In this document: piece after piece, positions 19,255-57,380 of the stretch
How the letters are laid out: the number at the start of each line of letters is the position of its first letter
Position numbering within the stretch: position 1 is the first letter of the stretch
Source: Ancistrus triradiatus
Lineage: Eukaryota; Chordata; Actinopteri; Siluriformes; Loricariidae
Reading direction: 5' to 3'
Length of the DNA: 64,000 bases
Assembly (NCBI GenBank): GCA_025084515.1
Contig: JAJAGP010001328.1
Span: forward strand, 140,595-204,594
Notes under the pieces: model-generated
Told to the model about the DNA's origin: nothing
Database searches by the model: none
The model's input: the letters and a program-made list of their open reading frames with translations, nothing else
Program-made: the position numbers and the translations under genes

Positions 19255-19396
19255 TTACGTTTACCAGACATGTAACTGATACACAAGGTGTCAGACAAGA
19301 GTCTGGCTCAAGGGCCCAACATTGGCACCTTGGCAGTGCCGGGACTTGGACCTTCTGGTTCGTAGTCCAGTACTTTAACCACTGTGCCACCACTTT
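19255..19396 (-). repeat. SINE copy (diverged)
   Basis: Contains 'ggctcaagggcccaacattg', 'ggaccttctggttcgtagtc' and 'ctttaaccactgtgccacca', the head of the tRNA-derived SINE read from the opposite strand. Confidence 0.6.
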
Positions 19397-22300
19397 TTTT
19401 GAAGCACTTTTTGAACATACTATTATCTTGTGGATACGTTTTGTACCTAGTGATGAAGAGAAATTCATATCACAATATTTTCCCAAAGATATCCCGAGGA
19501 ATAAATAAAATAGATGAGAGTTTATTTATTATTAATACCTTATAAATACAATTTCAAAGTAGTACTAAACGTTATCTTAATAAAATCAATATATAAGAGC
19601 ATGTGATTTCAGTAGAAATGTTGCTTTTTCGTGTGTTTGCCACTTGCAAATGTTTATGTGTATTTTGTCTGTGTGTGTGGTGGGGCTGTTTCTGGATTTT
19701 TCACGTCACCGAAAAATACGTATCGTGGAACAGCGTTGTAATGCTGGAAATGAAGTTTTCATCTTTTCATAAACGGCTCTACCTTCACTGAATCTCAGCA
19801 TCTCTTTGTTTTCAGTCACTCAGTAGTCCCAGTTTATGAGCTGCAAGTTCTAATGCAGGAAACAAAGTTTCTCTGCGTTTTCCCCATTATTTTTGAATAG
19901 TGCAGTTATCGGCCGCTTATTTAAAAATGGCATTAATCGGCCTATTGGTCTATCACTAGTGTCTAGAGAACCTGTCTAAGAGGGCATCGCATAAGATATT
20001 AGGATTACACACATGCACATGTGTATATTCATACTGCCATGCATGTGTGTGTGTTGTTTTTTTTATTACTTTGTCTACGGATGCTTTTTTTTTTTATCAC
20101 CACCTCTCTCATCAACAAGGTGCTTTCTCCCACATACAACTACCACTCACTTGTTGTTTTCTGTGTTTTGCACTCTTCTGGGTATTCTTAGGTCATATTA
20201 TAATGTTTGATAATATCACTAACTGAATCCCATGACCCATATCTGAAAGATTTTCTTTGTGTTGCTGCCACTGGATGATACACAGCTGATCCTAATATAG
20301 CTGATTAAATGTCTCATCAAGGGGTGTAAAGTAAAACTGATCAAATTGGCAAATCCAGCTGTCTTGTCTCAGACAGTTATCATACCGTATATATTTGTTT
20401 GCTACCGGTATTGGGGGAGAAACGCAAGCGAATGGAGAATCTCACCTACACATGCGCGTTTCCTTTCTTCCTTGCCTTCCCTTTAAAGTCGCCAACTGGC
20501 ACCGCACTCAAAACACACAGCGGAGAAAATGTCAGAGAGAAGCAAAACTTCCAATTTTACTAATCTCCACCCCCCAAAATAAGTTAAATGAGCAGCGTGG
20601 GAGTACTTTTGATACCCCCAAAATGAACATGGGGTTGTGCTTGAGGACAGACATCCAATTTGCAAGAAATGTAGACGTAAATGGCTGCTGAAGGAGGCGG
20701 TGCTTCAGACATGTTCGCCCATTTATGAGACCATCATCCTTACTTGCAGATCTTTAATCCCTAGCCAAAAATGTTTGAACATTTAAACGTCAGCTGTAAA
20801 ATGTGCAATCGAAATCTGGTTTCTAATCCTTCCGCTCAGCAAGCACCATCACGAGAACTTCATCATGCGAATGGACCATGCTTGAAGCGCGTGTCTGTGT
20901 AAAAGAGACTCCTCTGCTACAAGAATCCTGTCAGAAATAATCTTCTTTGTATGACGTGACTGTATTTCCCAGTAGCACACCAGTGAAACATAAACTCGTA
21001 GTAAAGGTGGTCAGATACTTAAATTTTTATTCTGAATAATTCATTCAGAATGAAAATGAGTTGAATACAAAATAGTTTGAGCTCCACCACAACACAACTA
21101 CAAAACTAAAATCCTGCTTCTACAATAACAATAATAATAATAATGTAATGATGTAGTATAAAATAATATGAATAGTTTTCTTCTTTGAATACTTTTACTG
21201 CTTGAAGTACTTTTTCATGGTGATGCTTACATAATTTCCTTAGCATTTACAGTGCAGGCTCTTTACTTGTACCAGAGTACATTTACAGTGTGATATTAGT
21301 ACTTTTACTTATGTAAAGTCTCCACCACTGGTATTAACATGTAACATTACTTCCTTGAGTTATATACCATGACATAGTTATAATAGCGAAATACCGTATA
21401 AAATGATACCATGATATTTTCGGGGAAAATATGAAAATCTCATACTGTTGCAACCCTACGACATGGCTGCATCAATTCCAAGCCTAAATTTGATTCAAAC
21501 AAAACACGTCAACAATTAAAATTTGACACAACTGTTGCAAATCAATTCACGCGACAACACTAAAGTTAGCATTAGTGGTTTCTTTCAGCGCTTAATGAAT
21601 TCTAACTGGTTAAAGGCAATTACTGAAGCTATCAGTTACGCAGGAGCCTAAATACATAATGCCAAGCAATGTAATGGGGTTCTGTCATGTGCTGTGGCTT
21701 AACCAGTGGATTCAATTTTATATTGCAATCACAGCGCATTATATTATAAAGCCAGTGAAGAAATGTTTTGGAGTCATTATTCTTACTGGCTGGGACACAT
21801 GTTATTGTGAGGGCTTCAGAGTTGGATTTAAACTGGATAATGGCAACTAGTGAGAGCTTTAAAATGGGGGAAAAAAACGTGGAATTGGATCCCTAACCAA
21901 AAGTGCTGTGATATTGGATTTGGCTCACAAAGGAAGTTCATCTGACACCTGGCTTTCACATGTGAACTAACCTGTCAAGTGTGTAGCCATTAATAGCACT
22001 TTCTCCTCTGACTCCTGCTGCCAGGCAAACCATGTGTTACTGCGTTGCTGGCAACACAATCTCACACAATTTGTTATCAGATTAAATGGTTAAAAGTGAC
22101 TTGTACCTCTTTTTCTCACCTAACAGAGCTCCCTGAGGTCTTGATGGAATGTGACATGCTTTTAGTTAAAATACCAATTGGATCAGGTAGCAGAGCATCC
22201 TTCTCACCCTGACAACACTTTATTTTTATTTTTTTTTTTTTTTTGAGTGCTTGTTCCTTTAAATGATAACGATTCACTGCTCACCCCATCTCCCTCAGTG

Positions 22301-22572
22301 ATTCACAGCAGTCAGAAATATTATTAAATTCTTACATTAAATTATAGGCTTAATTAATTTGTTGTGTTATGGTAATTTAAACATTTGCATTAAATAACTG
22401 GCCGTTTATAGAGCTAGTGCTTCACTGTAAACCCTGAATTAGTGTTGCACGGTAAACTGATACTAGAAAAGCCGATGGTAGGATACCTCTTTTTTTTATT
22501 AATTTAGTACTTTAAGAATGATCGCGTTTTAAATTGAGCTGCATTTTTTTTTCTGAGAGTTGCGTTGATGTG

Positions 22573-22586
22573 CCACTGGGGGGCAG
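22573..22586 (+). promoter_or_regulatory. CTCF-like word
   Basis: CCACTGGGGGGCAG differs little from the vertebrate CTCF core (CCA-C-AGGGGGC). A single match in a long intron can arise by chance. Confidence 0.3.
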
Positions 22587-23660
22587 TATGTGCACACAGC
22601 ACTGTGCTTCCTCTCGCTCCAGGTAAACACAGTGAATCAGAATGGAAAATGGAGAGTTAATGGCTGTTAATATCAGTGCATTTGCCACCTGTTCAAGGCT
22701 TGTAGAGAAAGTACATGCAATTGGCATTATTATACACGCATGGAATTATTTTAAGCCCATGAACACAACAAAACTGGTGGGCAAAAGATGTTTTAAACCT
22801 ACAAAGACCAAGGGAAACAAAACGTCCAAGTTATTGTACTAAGAGCTCACAGAGTGGCAGGTTAGCAAATATAATAGATTATATAATCTTCATGTCCGCA
22901 AATATAAATCAGACGAGTGAGATCCATTATGTGACAAGCAACTTCGATGAGGAAGTTAAGGGTAATGATAACAGTTTAACTGGCTTTAATTTTTTTACTG
23001 GTTTTAATTTAATATTTTTTATGAACTCACCAATGTGGTAAACATCTCTATATATGTTCATACAGGTAACGATAAGTTTATCATAACTTCCAAACTGTTA
23101 GAATCAGGCTTTCACCAGTAGATCATCAATGGCAATTTTAAATATGATCAGTTCATATTTATTCAACTGGTAATTAAAATGGTAATTATGGCATGCACAT
23201 TTTTATCAATAATTATTTCTATTGCTAACTAAGTCAACTAACCTCTCAAAGAAACCCCATAACTCAAGGATACAGAGGGACGTCAGATTACTGCTAACTG
23301 TGTAAAAGCCTTAATAACAATGTGACATTTCTAATCAAATTATTTTCAATCATTAAATTATCAATGTTATAAAAGTACCTGTTCATTGTCAACATTTCTT
23401 TGTTGTTTTATTTTTATTTTTTTTGTTCATAAAAAAACAAAAACAAAGACTTTTTAGTTCCATGTTCTATCATCTATTATTCTATTACTTTACTGATGTT
23501 TTAGGTTTTTGCCATGGTATCATTTCAATATGGGTATTGAGATATTTTAGGCAGGTATCGTATCATAGTCATAATATTGGTATCGACAACACTACCCTGA
23601 ATATGATGTGATTCAGTTTCTTTGTGAGGAATCGACTCTCTTTTAAGGCTGGCTCCTAGT

Positions 23661-23853
23661 TTATATTTACAGCATTTAGCAGACACCCTTCTCCAGAGCG
23701 ACTTACAATTGATACAGTCTTCCAATCCAAGCAGTTGTGGGTTAAGGGCCTTGCTCAAAGACCCAACAGTAGCAGCTTGGCAGAGGGGGGATTTTAACCC
23801 TGGACCTTTTGGCCCATAGTCCAGCACCTTACCCGCTAGGCTACCACAGTCCC
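23661..23853 (-). repeat. tRNA-derived SINE, near full length
   Basis: From 'atttacagcatttagcagac' to 'gctaggctaccacagtccc'. On the minus strand the head reads like a tRNA with A and B boxes, followed by a tail of 'aaatgctgtaaatata' type. Confidence 0.75.
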
Positions 23854-24286
23854 TAGTCCCTGGGGCCTTGAATCACAGACTTGACTTTTCTAGGGACTGA
23901 CTCAGACATTCAGATCTGTGCACTGAATATGTGAATCAAAGCAGCAAAAATGACTTCAAAGATAAAAGACGTTAAAATTATGTAGTGTTTACAATGTTTA
24001 CAGTGTGTGGCTTGCGTATCTTCCCCATGTCTGCGTGGGTTTACTCTGGGTGCTCCGGTTTCCTGCCTTTAGGTTAGCTGATTATGCTTAATTTATAAAA
24101 AAGACAGAGTGTAAACAGAGACAGTACATTTATAGTTTAAATAATTCTTCAATTAAGTTGAGGAATTTTGTCTCTCATTTATTATTATTAGTGTTATCAG
24201 TTGGGCAAAAAAAAAAAAAAAAGTGATCTTGGCATTATATATCGGCCATCGGCCCATCCATTTAGAGCTTCAGGCACCCGGGTTTG

Positions 24287-24500
24287 ATTCCTGGCCTTGC
24301 CACTGCCTGTGTAGGCATGAAGTTAAATTAGATTGTTCTCTCTTAGGAGAACATAGGAAGTTTTTCCCTGCCACTGTCGCCCTAGGCTTGCTCAATTTGG
24401 GATTGGACGTGGATATTAAGAGATAATCTAAACCTGTAAAGTTGCTTTGAGACAATGCTCCATTATAAAAAGCGCTATATAAATAAATTTGATTTGACTA
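24287..24500 (-). repeat. dispersed fish repeat ('agcgctatataaataaattt')
   Basis: Inverted relative of the repeat at 10735: 'tttttccctgccactgtcgc', 'aaagttgctttgagacaatg', ending 'aagcgctatataaataaatt'. Confidence 0.7.
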
Positions 24501-25123
24501 GACACTCTGTTTTATCCAAATAATAATGATTAGAATCAGCTGGTTTTCACTGTGATTGGGTGATCAGTCTCGTATAACCGATTTGTGCCGTTCGCATTTA
24601 GCCACACATGAAATTACACTGCATTCAGTAACATTACTTCACAATTAAATTCGGCATTAAACACAGTTCAAGCTTTAATCTGTGTTTGTTCATGAGACAG
24701 ATGATGGTGCTGATGATGACGAAGGGTTAGTTTTCAGTTCTCAAATGCTGCTACTTGGAACACTAAATAATCTCTTCCTATATAGTGCAGTACCAGTGAG
24801 GGAGCAGTGATATAAAGTGTTATTTTGGTTACAGCCATGTCTTCAGAATTCCAGTTCTTCACAGTGAGTGAGTGCTGTTTGCAGTGTGCATGACAAAAGT
24901 AAGCCCTGGAGGAACAATTCCAACAACATTCAATAATAAGACATTTAAAACGGCATCACCTTGCTGAATAAGTGGAATTTGACAAAGTTAAAACTAACTC
25001 TGCTGATAGTGCAGAGCCAGACACATGCCAGCAGCTGCTGGTGTCTTTCATAAGCAGTGAAGAAGTTTCCATTCAAAGAAAAGTTGAACCAAAAATATCT
25101 GCATGCCATCATTTATATAGGTA

Positions 25124-25313
25124 GGGACTGTAGTAGCCTAGCGGTTAAGGTACTGGACTCTGGACCAGAAGGTCCAGGGTTCACATCCCACCTCTGCCAA
25201 GCTGTCACTGTTCGGTCCTTGAGCAAGGCCCTTAACCCACAATTGCTTGGAATGTAAGTATCAATTGCAAGTCACTCTGGATAAGGGCGTCTGCTAAATG
25301 TTGTAAATGTAAA
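25124..25313 (+). repeat. tRNA-derived SINE, full length, readable promoter boxes
   Basis: Head 'gtagcctagcggttaagg' fits an A box and 'ggttcacatcc' a B box of RNA polymerase III type 2 promoters. The body ends 'gtctgctaaatgttgtaaat'. A similarly good copy is at 56098-56288. Confidence 0.75.
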
Positions 25314-25692
25314 TTTATATATCTTTGGACAGAAAAAAAAAAATCGGAATTGGCCAAAATTGGAATCGGCCAGTCATGTGTTAAAAAATCTGAAATCTGA
25401 ATCGACCAAGACAATTGCAATCGGTGCATTTCTAGTAATTATCCAAACAATCCCCGTAACTCGGATTCATCAGACCCCTGCTGATACCAGTACTTTAATA
25501 TTGGGTGTCTGCCTATACCGATCTGATATTTTTTTTTTTTTTTTCTCAAATATTTTTTTTTCTAATTGATGTGTTGTTTACTCAACATGGGACATTCCTC
25601 ATATTTTTGTAACTGTTAATCACAGTCACACATTTATTGTTCTGTACATTACAGACATTTGTTTTTTTTTACAATGCAAACAGCTGTGTTTA

Positions 25693-25995
25693 ATGGTGCT
25701 AGAAAGTTTGTGAACCTTTTAGAATTCTTCTGTATTTCTTCAATATGACCTAAAACAACATCAAGATTTTCTCACAAATCCTGGGAAGTAGATTAAGAGA
25801 ATCTGTTAAAGAAATGAGACATTTATTTTATTGAGAAAAATGATCAACTGTGTGAGCTTCAAAAGTAATTGAAACTCTAGGATTAACAGTTTATGTGAAA
25901 GGTCAATTTAAGGTCAGATGTTGTCAATCAGTGGGATGAAAATCAGGTATGAGTGTGCGCTCTGAATTAAAGAATCAAAATCTCCGGAGAATTAA
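25693..25995 (+). mobile_element. 5' fragment of a Tc1 element related to family 1
   Basis: 'agaaagtttgtgaacctttt', 'gacctaaaacaacatcaaga' and 'ctctaggattaacagtttat' match the start of copies A-D, but the element breaks off before the transposase. Diverged. Confidence 0.65.
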
Positions 25996-26565
25996 CTGAC
26001 ACAGAGGAATGGACTTTGTTCAAAGCCGGAAAGATTGGTTGAACAAACACAAAAATAATTATCTGAATTATTATAGGCTAGTTACTTTTCAGTGAGAGTT
26101 ATAGCCTATTTATTTTTTTAATGATTGTTAAATTAAGTCCTCAACAGTTAATTTGTCTCTAGTGCTTTACTCAGTGTAATAACAGCCTTTTATTCAGAAA
26201 TTTCCTGCTCAGTGTTTACTACAACAATGATTTTATTGATATGTATTTATTTAAAAATCAGTCCGAGAATGCACCACCACCTTTTTTTTTGTTTAAAGAT
26301 GTTTTTGTCTGCCTGAGTTAGTGTTGTCATATTTACTACACTTCCTGCTTTATTACTACGTGCTTACGCTTAACGTAAAAAAAATGCCAGTATAATTACT
26401 GCAATTATATACAGATGGATGCTGTATTGTAAGCAGGAACTAACAAGGTCTTCTAATCTTTCTCTTTGTGAAATTAGATTTTATTGGGCTGTTGTATAGC
26501 AGCTGTATTCATTTAGTTAGTTCATGCAAATAATTCTCTAATTTTATTTTGTTAAATCCCCACAG

Positions 26566-26601
26566 TGAAAGAAGGCATGAAGACAGCATCTTAGTCAAGT
26601 C

Positions 26602-26626
<25 letters not shown>
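26566..26626 (+). CDS. cnot3: cnot3 start-codon exon
   Basis: Acceptor ccccacag, 36 bases of 5' UTR, then ATG at 26602 reading MADKRKLQ plus one base of Gly, donor GTGAGA. The peptide is the exact start of vertebrate CNOT3, which fixes the start. A pogo-like MITE begins 30 bases downstream. Confidence 0.93.
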
Positions 26627-50448
<23,822 letters not shown>

Positions 50449-51821
50449 CGGAAGGACAATAAGAACTGCAGACTACTGTTGACATTCCTGGACTGAATCT
50501 GCTCTCAGACGCGCAGATGGGGTGACTGAGATGCTTATGCGAGGCTGTTTTATGTCTCGTTGGTATTGCCTTTGGAGCTTCTCCCTCTCCCTTCAACGTC
50601 CCATTGCCCAATACTCATGCTAAAATGTTTAGTTACAGACTTGTCATGGATTTTTTTTTAGCCAAAGAGGAATAAGCCTTCAAAATTTAGAACAGTAAAG
50701 CAAACCAGAAACATGGCAAAATCACATAGCGACTGATGCCATTAGCAGTAACCTGATCTGTGCACAGGTAAATGAGTTAAAGCACAGCAAAAACAAATTC
50801 TGGAACATCAATTTCAAGTCAGCTATCTTGAGACTGCTAGCACCATTTCAAAGCTGAATGGAACATAGAACTGGGCAGTATTTGTTTTGTCCTACCACGG
50901 TCATTAACAATGATGATTCCATTCCTTCCTCAACACACCATTATAATCCCTTTGGCATTTTAATTAAAAATAAATGTTTTTAAAAATGATAGGCTGACTA
51001 CACCATGACACCTGCAACCCAATTTCTGATCCTTAATTCTTATAAAAGATGAGCGCATTTTCCTGCTGTGTGTAAAGAGTCAAGTGGAACACACAAGAAA
51101 AGCACCAGCACTAAAAATTTGGACTTGTACCACTCAGAGGTCTAAGAACAAGCTAATGAAAGCTCAGCTTCTGTGGATGACAGTGCCACAATATTGTGTA
51201 AGCATCATACAAAGCCTTTATTTTGACTGACAAATGGAAACAATAAATATTTTGTGGTATAAATTTTCTGTTATAGCCTCTGGTCAGTATGGGTAGAATT
51301 GGTGCTTGAACTGTTTTGGAAATGTATTTTGATGCATCACTACAGTCTCGTTAGGGACATTCCATGCCCCACTACTTTCCATTATTTGACAGCAATGTGT
51401 CATTATACAAACATTTTCAATGATGAAGTTCTCCAATGTTTGGAGTGTCTGCAATCTAGTCATCATGAATATAACTATTGAAAGAGATATCCAATAATTA
51501 TGTTTTATGAAATCCATTGCAATCTGGTGTCTGAAACCATTGTGGCAAAAGGCCACATGACCCATCTAGTTTTTGTTGCGTTTTTTTGTTTGTTTTTTGT
51601 TTTTTGGTGAGTGTACTGTATGGAAGAGAACTGAAATGTGAATTATATTTTTTTCCTAACTGGAAACAGTGATGTACAGAACATTCTTCCACCTCGTGTC
51701 TTTTTTTTTCTTCCATTTACATTGGAAGAGCATGGAACATGACAATTGCAATGTTGGACTTCTGGAGTTAAAAAGAACGTTACACAAGACATGAAAATGA
51801 AGTAAAGGATTGTAAAATATT

Positions 51822-51827
51822 AATAAA
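51822..51827 (+). terminator. cnot3 poly(A) signal
   Basis: AATAAA 1.4 kb after the stop. The stretch 50449-51840 has no other feature and reads as a long AT-rich 3' UTR. A proximal AATAAA is at 51242-51247. Confidence 0.6.
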
Positions 51828-51849
51828 GAAATTACTTTTCAAATAATGA

Positions 51850-53270
51850 TTGCATGCATCTATGCATGGTTTTTTTCCCTTTCGATGACAACGGTCCTAC
51901 ATAAGGTTGCTTATTGGGTGCCTTTATTCAAATGATACACACACATAATTTGAATATGAAGTTCCAGTAAATGACAATGCACAAAAACATGTATAAATAG
52001 AAAGATGTCACTTGCCTCTTATTTTGCAACAGAGAGAAGAATTTTGTCATTCAAGACCCCTACACTGATGGAAGAGAATTGCAGGTTAGCACATGCCTCC
52101 TCTAATATGCCACAAAGCTGCCAACTCTTCCTTTTTACATTGGAAAACCAACAGGGGTGACTGAATTCATTCCGTATTCCTTGTAATTTACACCATTTAG
52201 AGTGGTTGCCATTTTGTCTGAATTCTCAGTGGGCAGTCAAATTCTCTCTTGAGAGTACTGCCAGATTTACTAACAATACAGTGTAAAACTGATGTACTGT
52301 ACTTTCACATAGATTTCCATCCGCAATGCATAGAGATGCCTTTTAGCTCAGAATGTCCTGAAGATGGCAGACTATATGAACGCAAAGGATATGCTGTGCA
52401 AGTTGCTTAACTCAATTACACGATACCCAGCAGTTCAGCGTTTTTAGTTATCCCTCTTTAAATCATGATTGAACATAGATTTGAAAACATCCTTTAAGTT
52501 CCTAAATTTCTAATGTTCTGTGATGGTATCTGTATCGTACTTAAACAGTGCTATTGGTTTGTTTATGATACTAACCTCTGTGATGATTTTCTGGTGCATC
52601 CTCAAGTAAGTATTCTTTTCGGATGTCTCCCTTAATTGTGCCGTAAACAATTTTCCATATAGAACAGTCTAATTACTGAATAGGGAACAATTTCAGACAA
52701 ACCTAATACAACACAAGCTACGTCCTCTTGTAAAACACGTTAGCCAGCCATTAGGGGCAGTGTTGCAGCAGTAGTAGAATGAAGTGCCTGACTTTGTCTT
52801 GTAGATCTTGGATAATTTTCAACCTTATAGGCAGAATTAAGTATAAATAAATTAAAGCAAATTATTTGATGTGGGGTGTATTCAAGTAGAAGCCTAAGTG
52901 GGGTTTAATGTTCCGTGCAAATCCGTGGAACTTCCAGAGGGCACCAGACTAATGTTTACATGTATCCTAATAGTGGTTAGTAATCCAACTGAGGGCTCGA
53001 TCAAAGTGGGACATGTTATGTATAATCTTTCATCAGTATAATTAGATTGAGACCAGTCCAAATACCTGTTCTGTGATTAAACAAAGCTTTATTTACACAC
53101 ATAATAAAAAAGCCACTCCAGGCATGATCATACCTTTGGATTGCAACTATTAGATTAATTACACTGGTTAAAAACTGGAAGCAGTGCTGTACTGCATTTG
53201 AAACAAAATGTTGAACAAATGCATCTATTTTCACTGTTTCTGAAGTGCAGTAGCTTATTTTTGAAAGCAC
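51850..53270. other. intergenic stretch after cnot3
   Basis: AT-rich, no coding signal. No named repeat was recognised up to the Tc1 element at 53282. Confidence 0.5.
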
Positions 53271-53281
53271 AAGCCTAGATA

Positions 53282-54805
<1,524 letters not shown>

Positions 54806-55300
54806 GTGTGTTTTGTGCTGATACCTCATCCACCGTTATAGTGCCAAGACACCATAAATTAATTTCGTTACATATATGGTGAGTTATCACAGTTCATTAA
54901 AAACTATGACAGTTTACTTTGTTCGAAGCTGCCTGCCCCCATATTTGGGTTTTGTCTAAGTTTTGATGCTCTAGATTGCGGCCTGACAAAACACAAATCG
55001 CATTATGTCATTATCCAACATTAACCGTTTAAATATCCTACTTGAAGGCCAGAAACTGTCAGGATTTTTTAATACATTACCATGTGCCCAATAGTAAAAG
55101 TGTAATTACCAGCATATTGTAAAACTGAATTGGCTAAAAGCTTGTCCTAATAGAATGCCTAATAGGTTAATAAATGCTATAAAGGTTCACAAATAAAAAA
55201 ATCTTATTTTTATATCAGTTTGGCAACAAAACAGTTCTGCCCAGGGACTTGAACCCAGGTCACCATTGGTGTGAGATAGCAAATTGTCACTGTGCCTCCA

Positions 55301-55537
55301 TCAGATCCAGGATGCATTTATCTCAATGTTTTTTTCAAGTGTTGCCTCCAGAGGTTTCTGGATAATGTGGTCGATTTCAGTGTCATCACAGTGGAACGAG
55401 ACAACATTAATGTGATGCACATTTGGGAGACTTTGCTGACTGTTGGCAAGTAACTTCTTGAGCCTTGCTGCCACTTCTTTGACAGAAACTTTGCTGAAAA
55501 TCAGCACTTCCCTATCTGATAACACTTTTATAGGCAA
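55301..55537 (-). CDS. unrecognised 78-codon open frame
   Basis: MPIKVLSDREVLIFSKVSVK, then a helix-prone stretch (EVAARLKKLLANSQQSLPN), NVVSFHCDDTEIDHIIQKPL, and ending NIEINASWI at a TGA. Composition looks protein-like (mixed charge, few rare residues), and the frame crosses no repeat I recognise. No good intron signals or promoter were found, so it could be an exon fragment, a processed pseudogene or part of a transposon. Confidence 0.3.
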   Translation of the reverse strand: MPIKVLSDREVLIFSKVSVKEVAARLKKLLANSQQSLPNVHHINVVSFHCDDTEIDHIIQKPLEATLEKNIEINASWI

Positions 55538-56097
55538 GATTCACAATAAGCTAATAACTCTAGGAACTTGAGTTTTTCAAAGAAAATAGATAGAGGGGAT
55601 AATTTATTCTGTTAAATAACAATCAATCCTCAAATCCTTTGTCCCACAGTGAGTGAAGAAACTACAGCTACAGGGTACCTGATAATCACTTACAAGAATT
55701 AAAAGATTACATTTGAGTAATTTCCTTCATATTCCTCAGACTAAACAAAGAGTAATGACATTATAAAATGTGAGGGAAAATCTCTCTCTCTCCCCCCAGT
55801 CTCCCCCCATTCATTTAGACAGTCAAGGAAATGTAATTTAACTGGACTGCCCAAACATTTGCATGACACTTTAACTTGGAAAGTGCTCTGATGAGAACAG
55901 AATCAGGTGGAGCTGATACCAGCCTAGGGGGGATAAAGTTGAATGACATGCGCTGATCAAGGTAAGAGAGTTATGATAGTCAAGTATCTTCTTGTCACTG
56001 TAACTGAATTAAACTTTTTTATTATTTTTTTTATTTTTTTTATTTTTTTTGGCGGATCAGACGTAAGATGCTGGAAACAGCAGTTCCTGAGGTCCTT

Positions 56098-56288
56098 CTG
56101 TCCTTAGCCTAGTGGGTAAGTTACTGGACTATGGACCAAAAGGTCCAGGGTTCAAATCCCACCTCTGCCTAGTTGCCACTGTTGGGTCCTTGAGCAAGGC
56201 CCTTAACCCACAATTGCTTGGATTGTAAGACTGTAATAATTGTAAGTCGCTCTGGATAAGGGCGTCTGCTAAATGCTGTAAATGTAAA
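56098..56288 (+). repeat. tRNA-derived SINE, full length
   Basis: Head 'ttagcctagtgggtaagtta', B box 'ggttcaaatcc', tail 'tctgctaaatgctgtaaatg'. Close in sequence to 25124-25313. Confidence 0.78.
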
Positions 56289-56775
56289 AGAAGCCTACAA
56301 TAGACTGGCTCACTGTACAATGTACCCCTGCCTGAGTGACCTCAGGAATCCTTCTGTGACCAGGTAAGGTGGGGTGAAACAGTATGATTTGCACTTCGAA
56401 GCTTCAGTTACAGATGCTCTAATATCACCACAGGTCTGATCACAAGCCTTGCCTGCACTTACAAATTCATACATTTGTGTTGCAATTATTTAATTCTTAG
56501 TTACTGTGCACTTTCATGTTTGAATTCATTTCTGTTAGAGCTATCTCTTGCCGTGGGAATAAAATATTGGTTATCATGGCGTAAAACATTCACCGATCAG
56601 TCATTATAAAGTCTTTTTAACAGTGACTTACTTTTGATACAGGAAATGACATCATAAAATAACAAACAAAACAACAACAAATAACAAAATAATTTTGGTA
56701 GTTTTTGGCATTACTGTATTTAAAATGTTTCTTCTCTGCTGCTCTAAAGAAAATGGACACAGAAAAAAACAAATA

Positions 56776-57370
56776 CAGTGGAACCTCCCAAATCGAACGC
56801 CCACTCAAACAATTCGGACATTGAACGGCCCGTTTGATTTTCTCTTTTTTTTTTATCACTAATATAAAAGCACGCTAAATAAAACTATCAGTGGTGCGAC
56901 CTTCCAAAGATGATGCACGTAATCCAGTCTAGTCAGTGGCAATAACGGACCAAGAAAAACAAGAACTAGGGCTTGATTATAGACATATTATGTATATTTT
57001 TTATATATATAAAAAACCTATGGGTGTGATTTAAGATACTCCTCAGTCTCGGCACCACTGTCCCAATGATAAGATGTTCCAAACCCCACTTTAGTGGCTG
57101 TAAAGTTTCACTTTATTTTCGCTTATTTATTGTCTTTTATATTTCAATTATGTTATGTTTATTTTTTTCTTTTTTTTTTTATTATTATTGTTGTTGTTGT
57201 TGTTGTATTACATTCCCTTGCTTTATTCATGATTATAATTATTACTTTCATACAAATATAGGCCTAAAAACAATCCCTTTGTGGTCGGGAACGGACTAAT
57301 CCCATTTATTTTAGTTCTTATGGGGAAATTTGATTCCAACTTTGAACGGCCGAATTACTAGGTTCCACTG
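56776..57370. mobile_element. MITE with cagtggaacct ends
   Basis: Left 'cagtggaacctcccaaatcg' and right, complemented, 'cagtggaacctagtaattcg' are inverted. Subterminal 'gaacggcc' occurs near both ends. The interior is AT-rich with a (TTG)n run at 57187-57206. TA precedes it. Confidence 0.68.
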
Positions 57371-57380
57371 CACTGTAATA

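Larger units (their letters stand above)
24230..25540. mobile_element. hAT-like element remnant with BED zinc-finger trace
   Basis: Words such as 'atcggccatcggcccatcc' near the left and 'aatcggccagtcatgtgtt' / 'ataccgatctgatatt' near the right suggest inverted subterminal repeats. In between (24836-25110) the + strand has the trace VSPGGTIPTTFNN, resembling the BED zinc finger of hAT transposases. It is decayed. A fish repeat (24287-24500) and a SINE (25124-25313) sit inside. Confidence 0.4.
18071..26565 (+). other. long first intron of cnot3 (if exon 1 is right)
   Basis: 8.5 kb of AT-rich sequence with repeats listed separately (18944-19206, 19255-19396, 23661-23853, 24009-24080, 24230-25540, 25693-25995). 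No coding exon was recognised. 19400-23650 shows only homopolymer runs, a CTCF-like word at 22573 and uninformative short ORFs. Confidence 0.5.

Noticed and set aside
25140..25215. tRNA gene call
   Set aside because: A and B boxes are present, but the sequence continues into the SINE body and recurs in many copies, and no full cloverleaf with acceptor pairing was seen.
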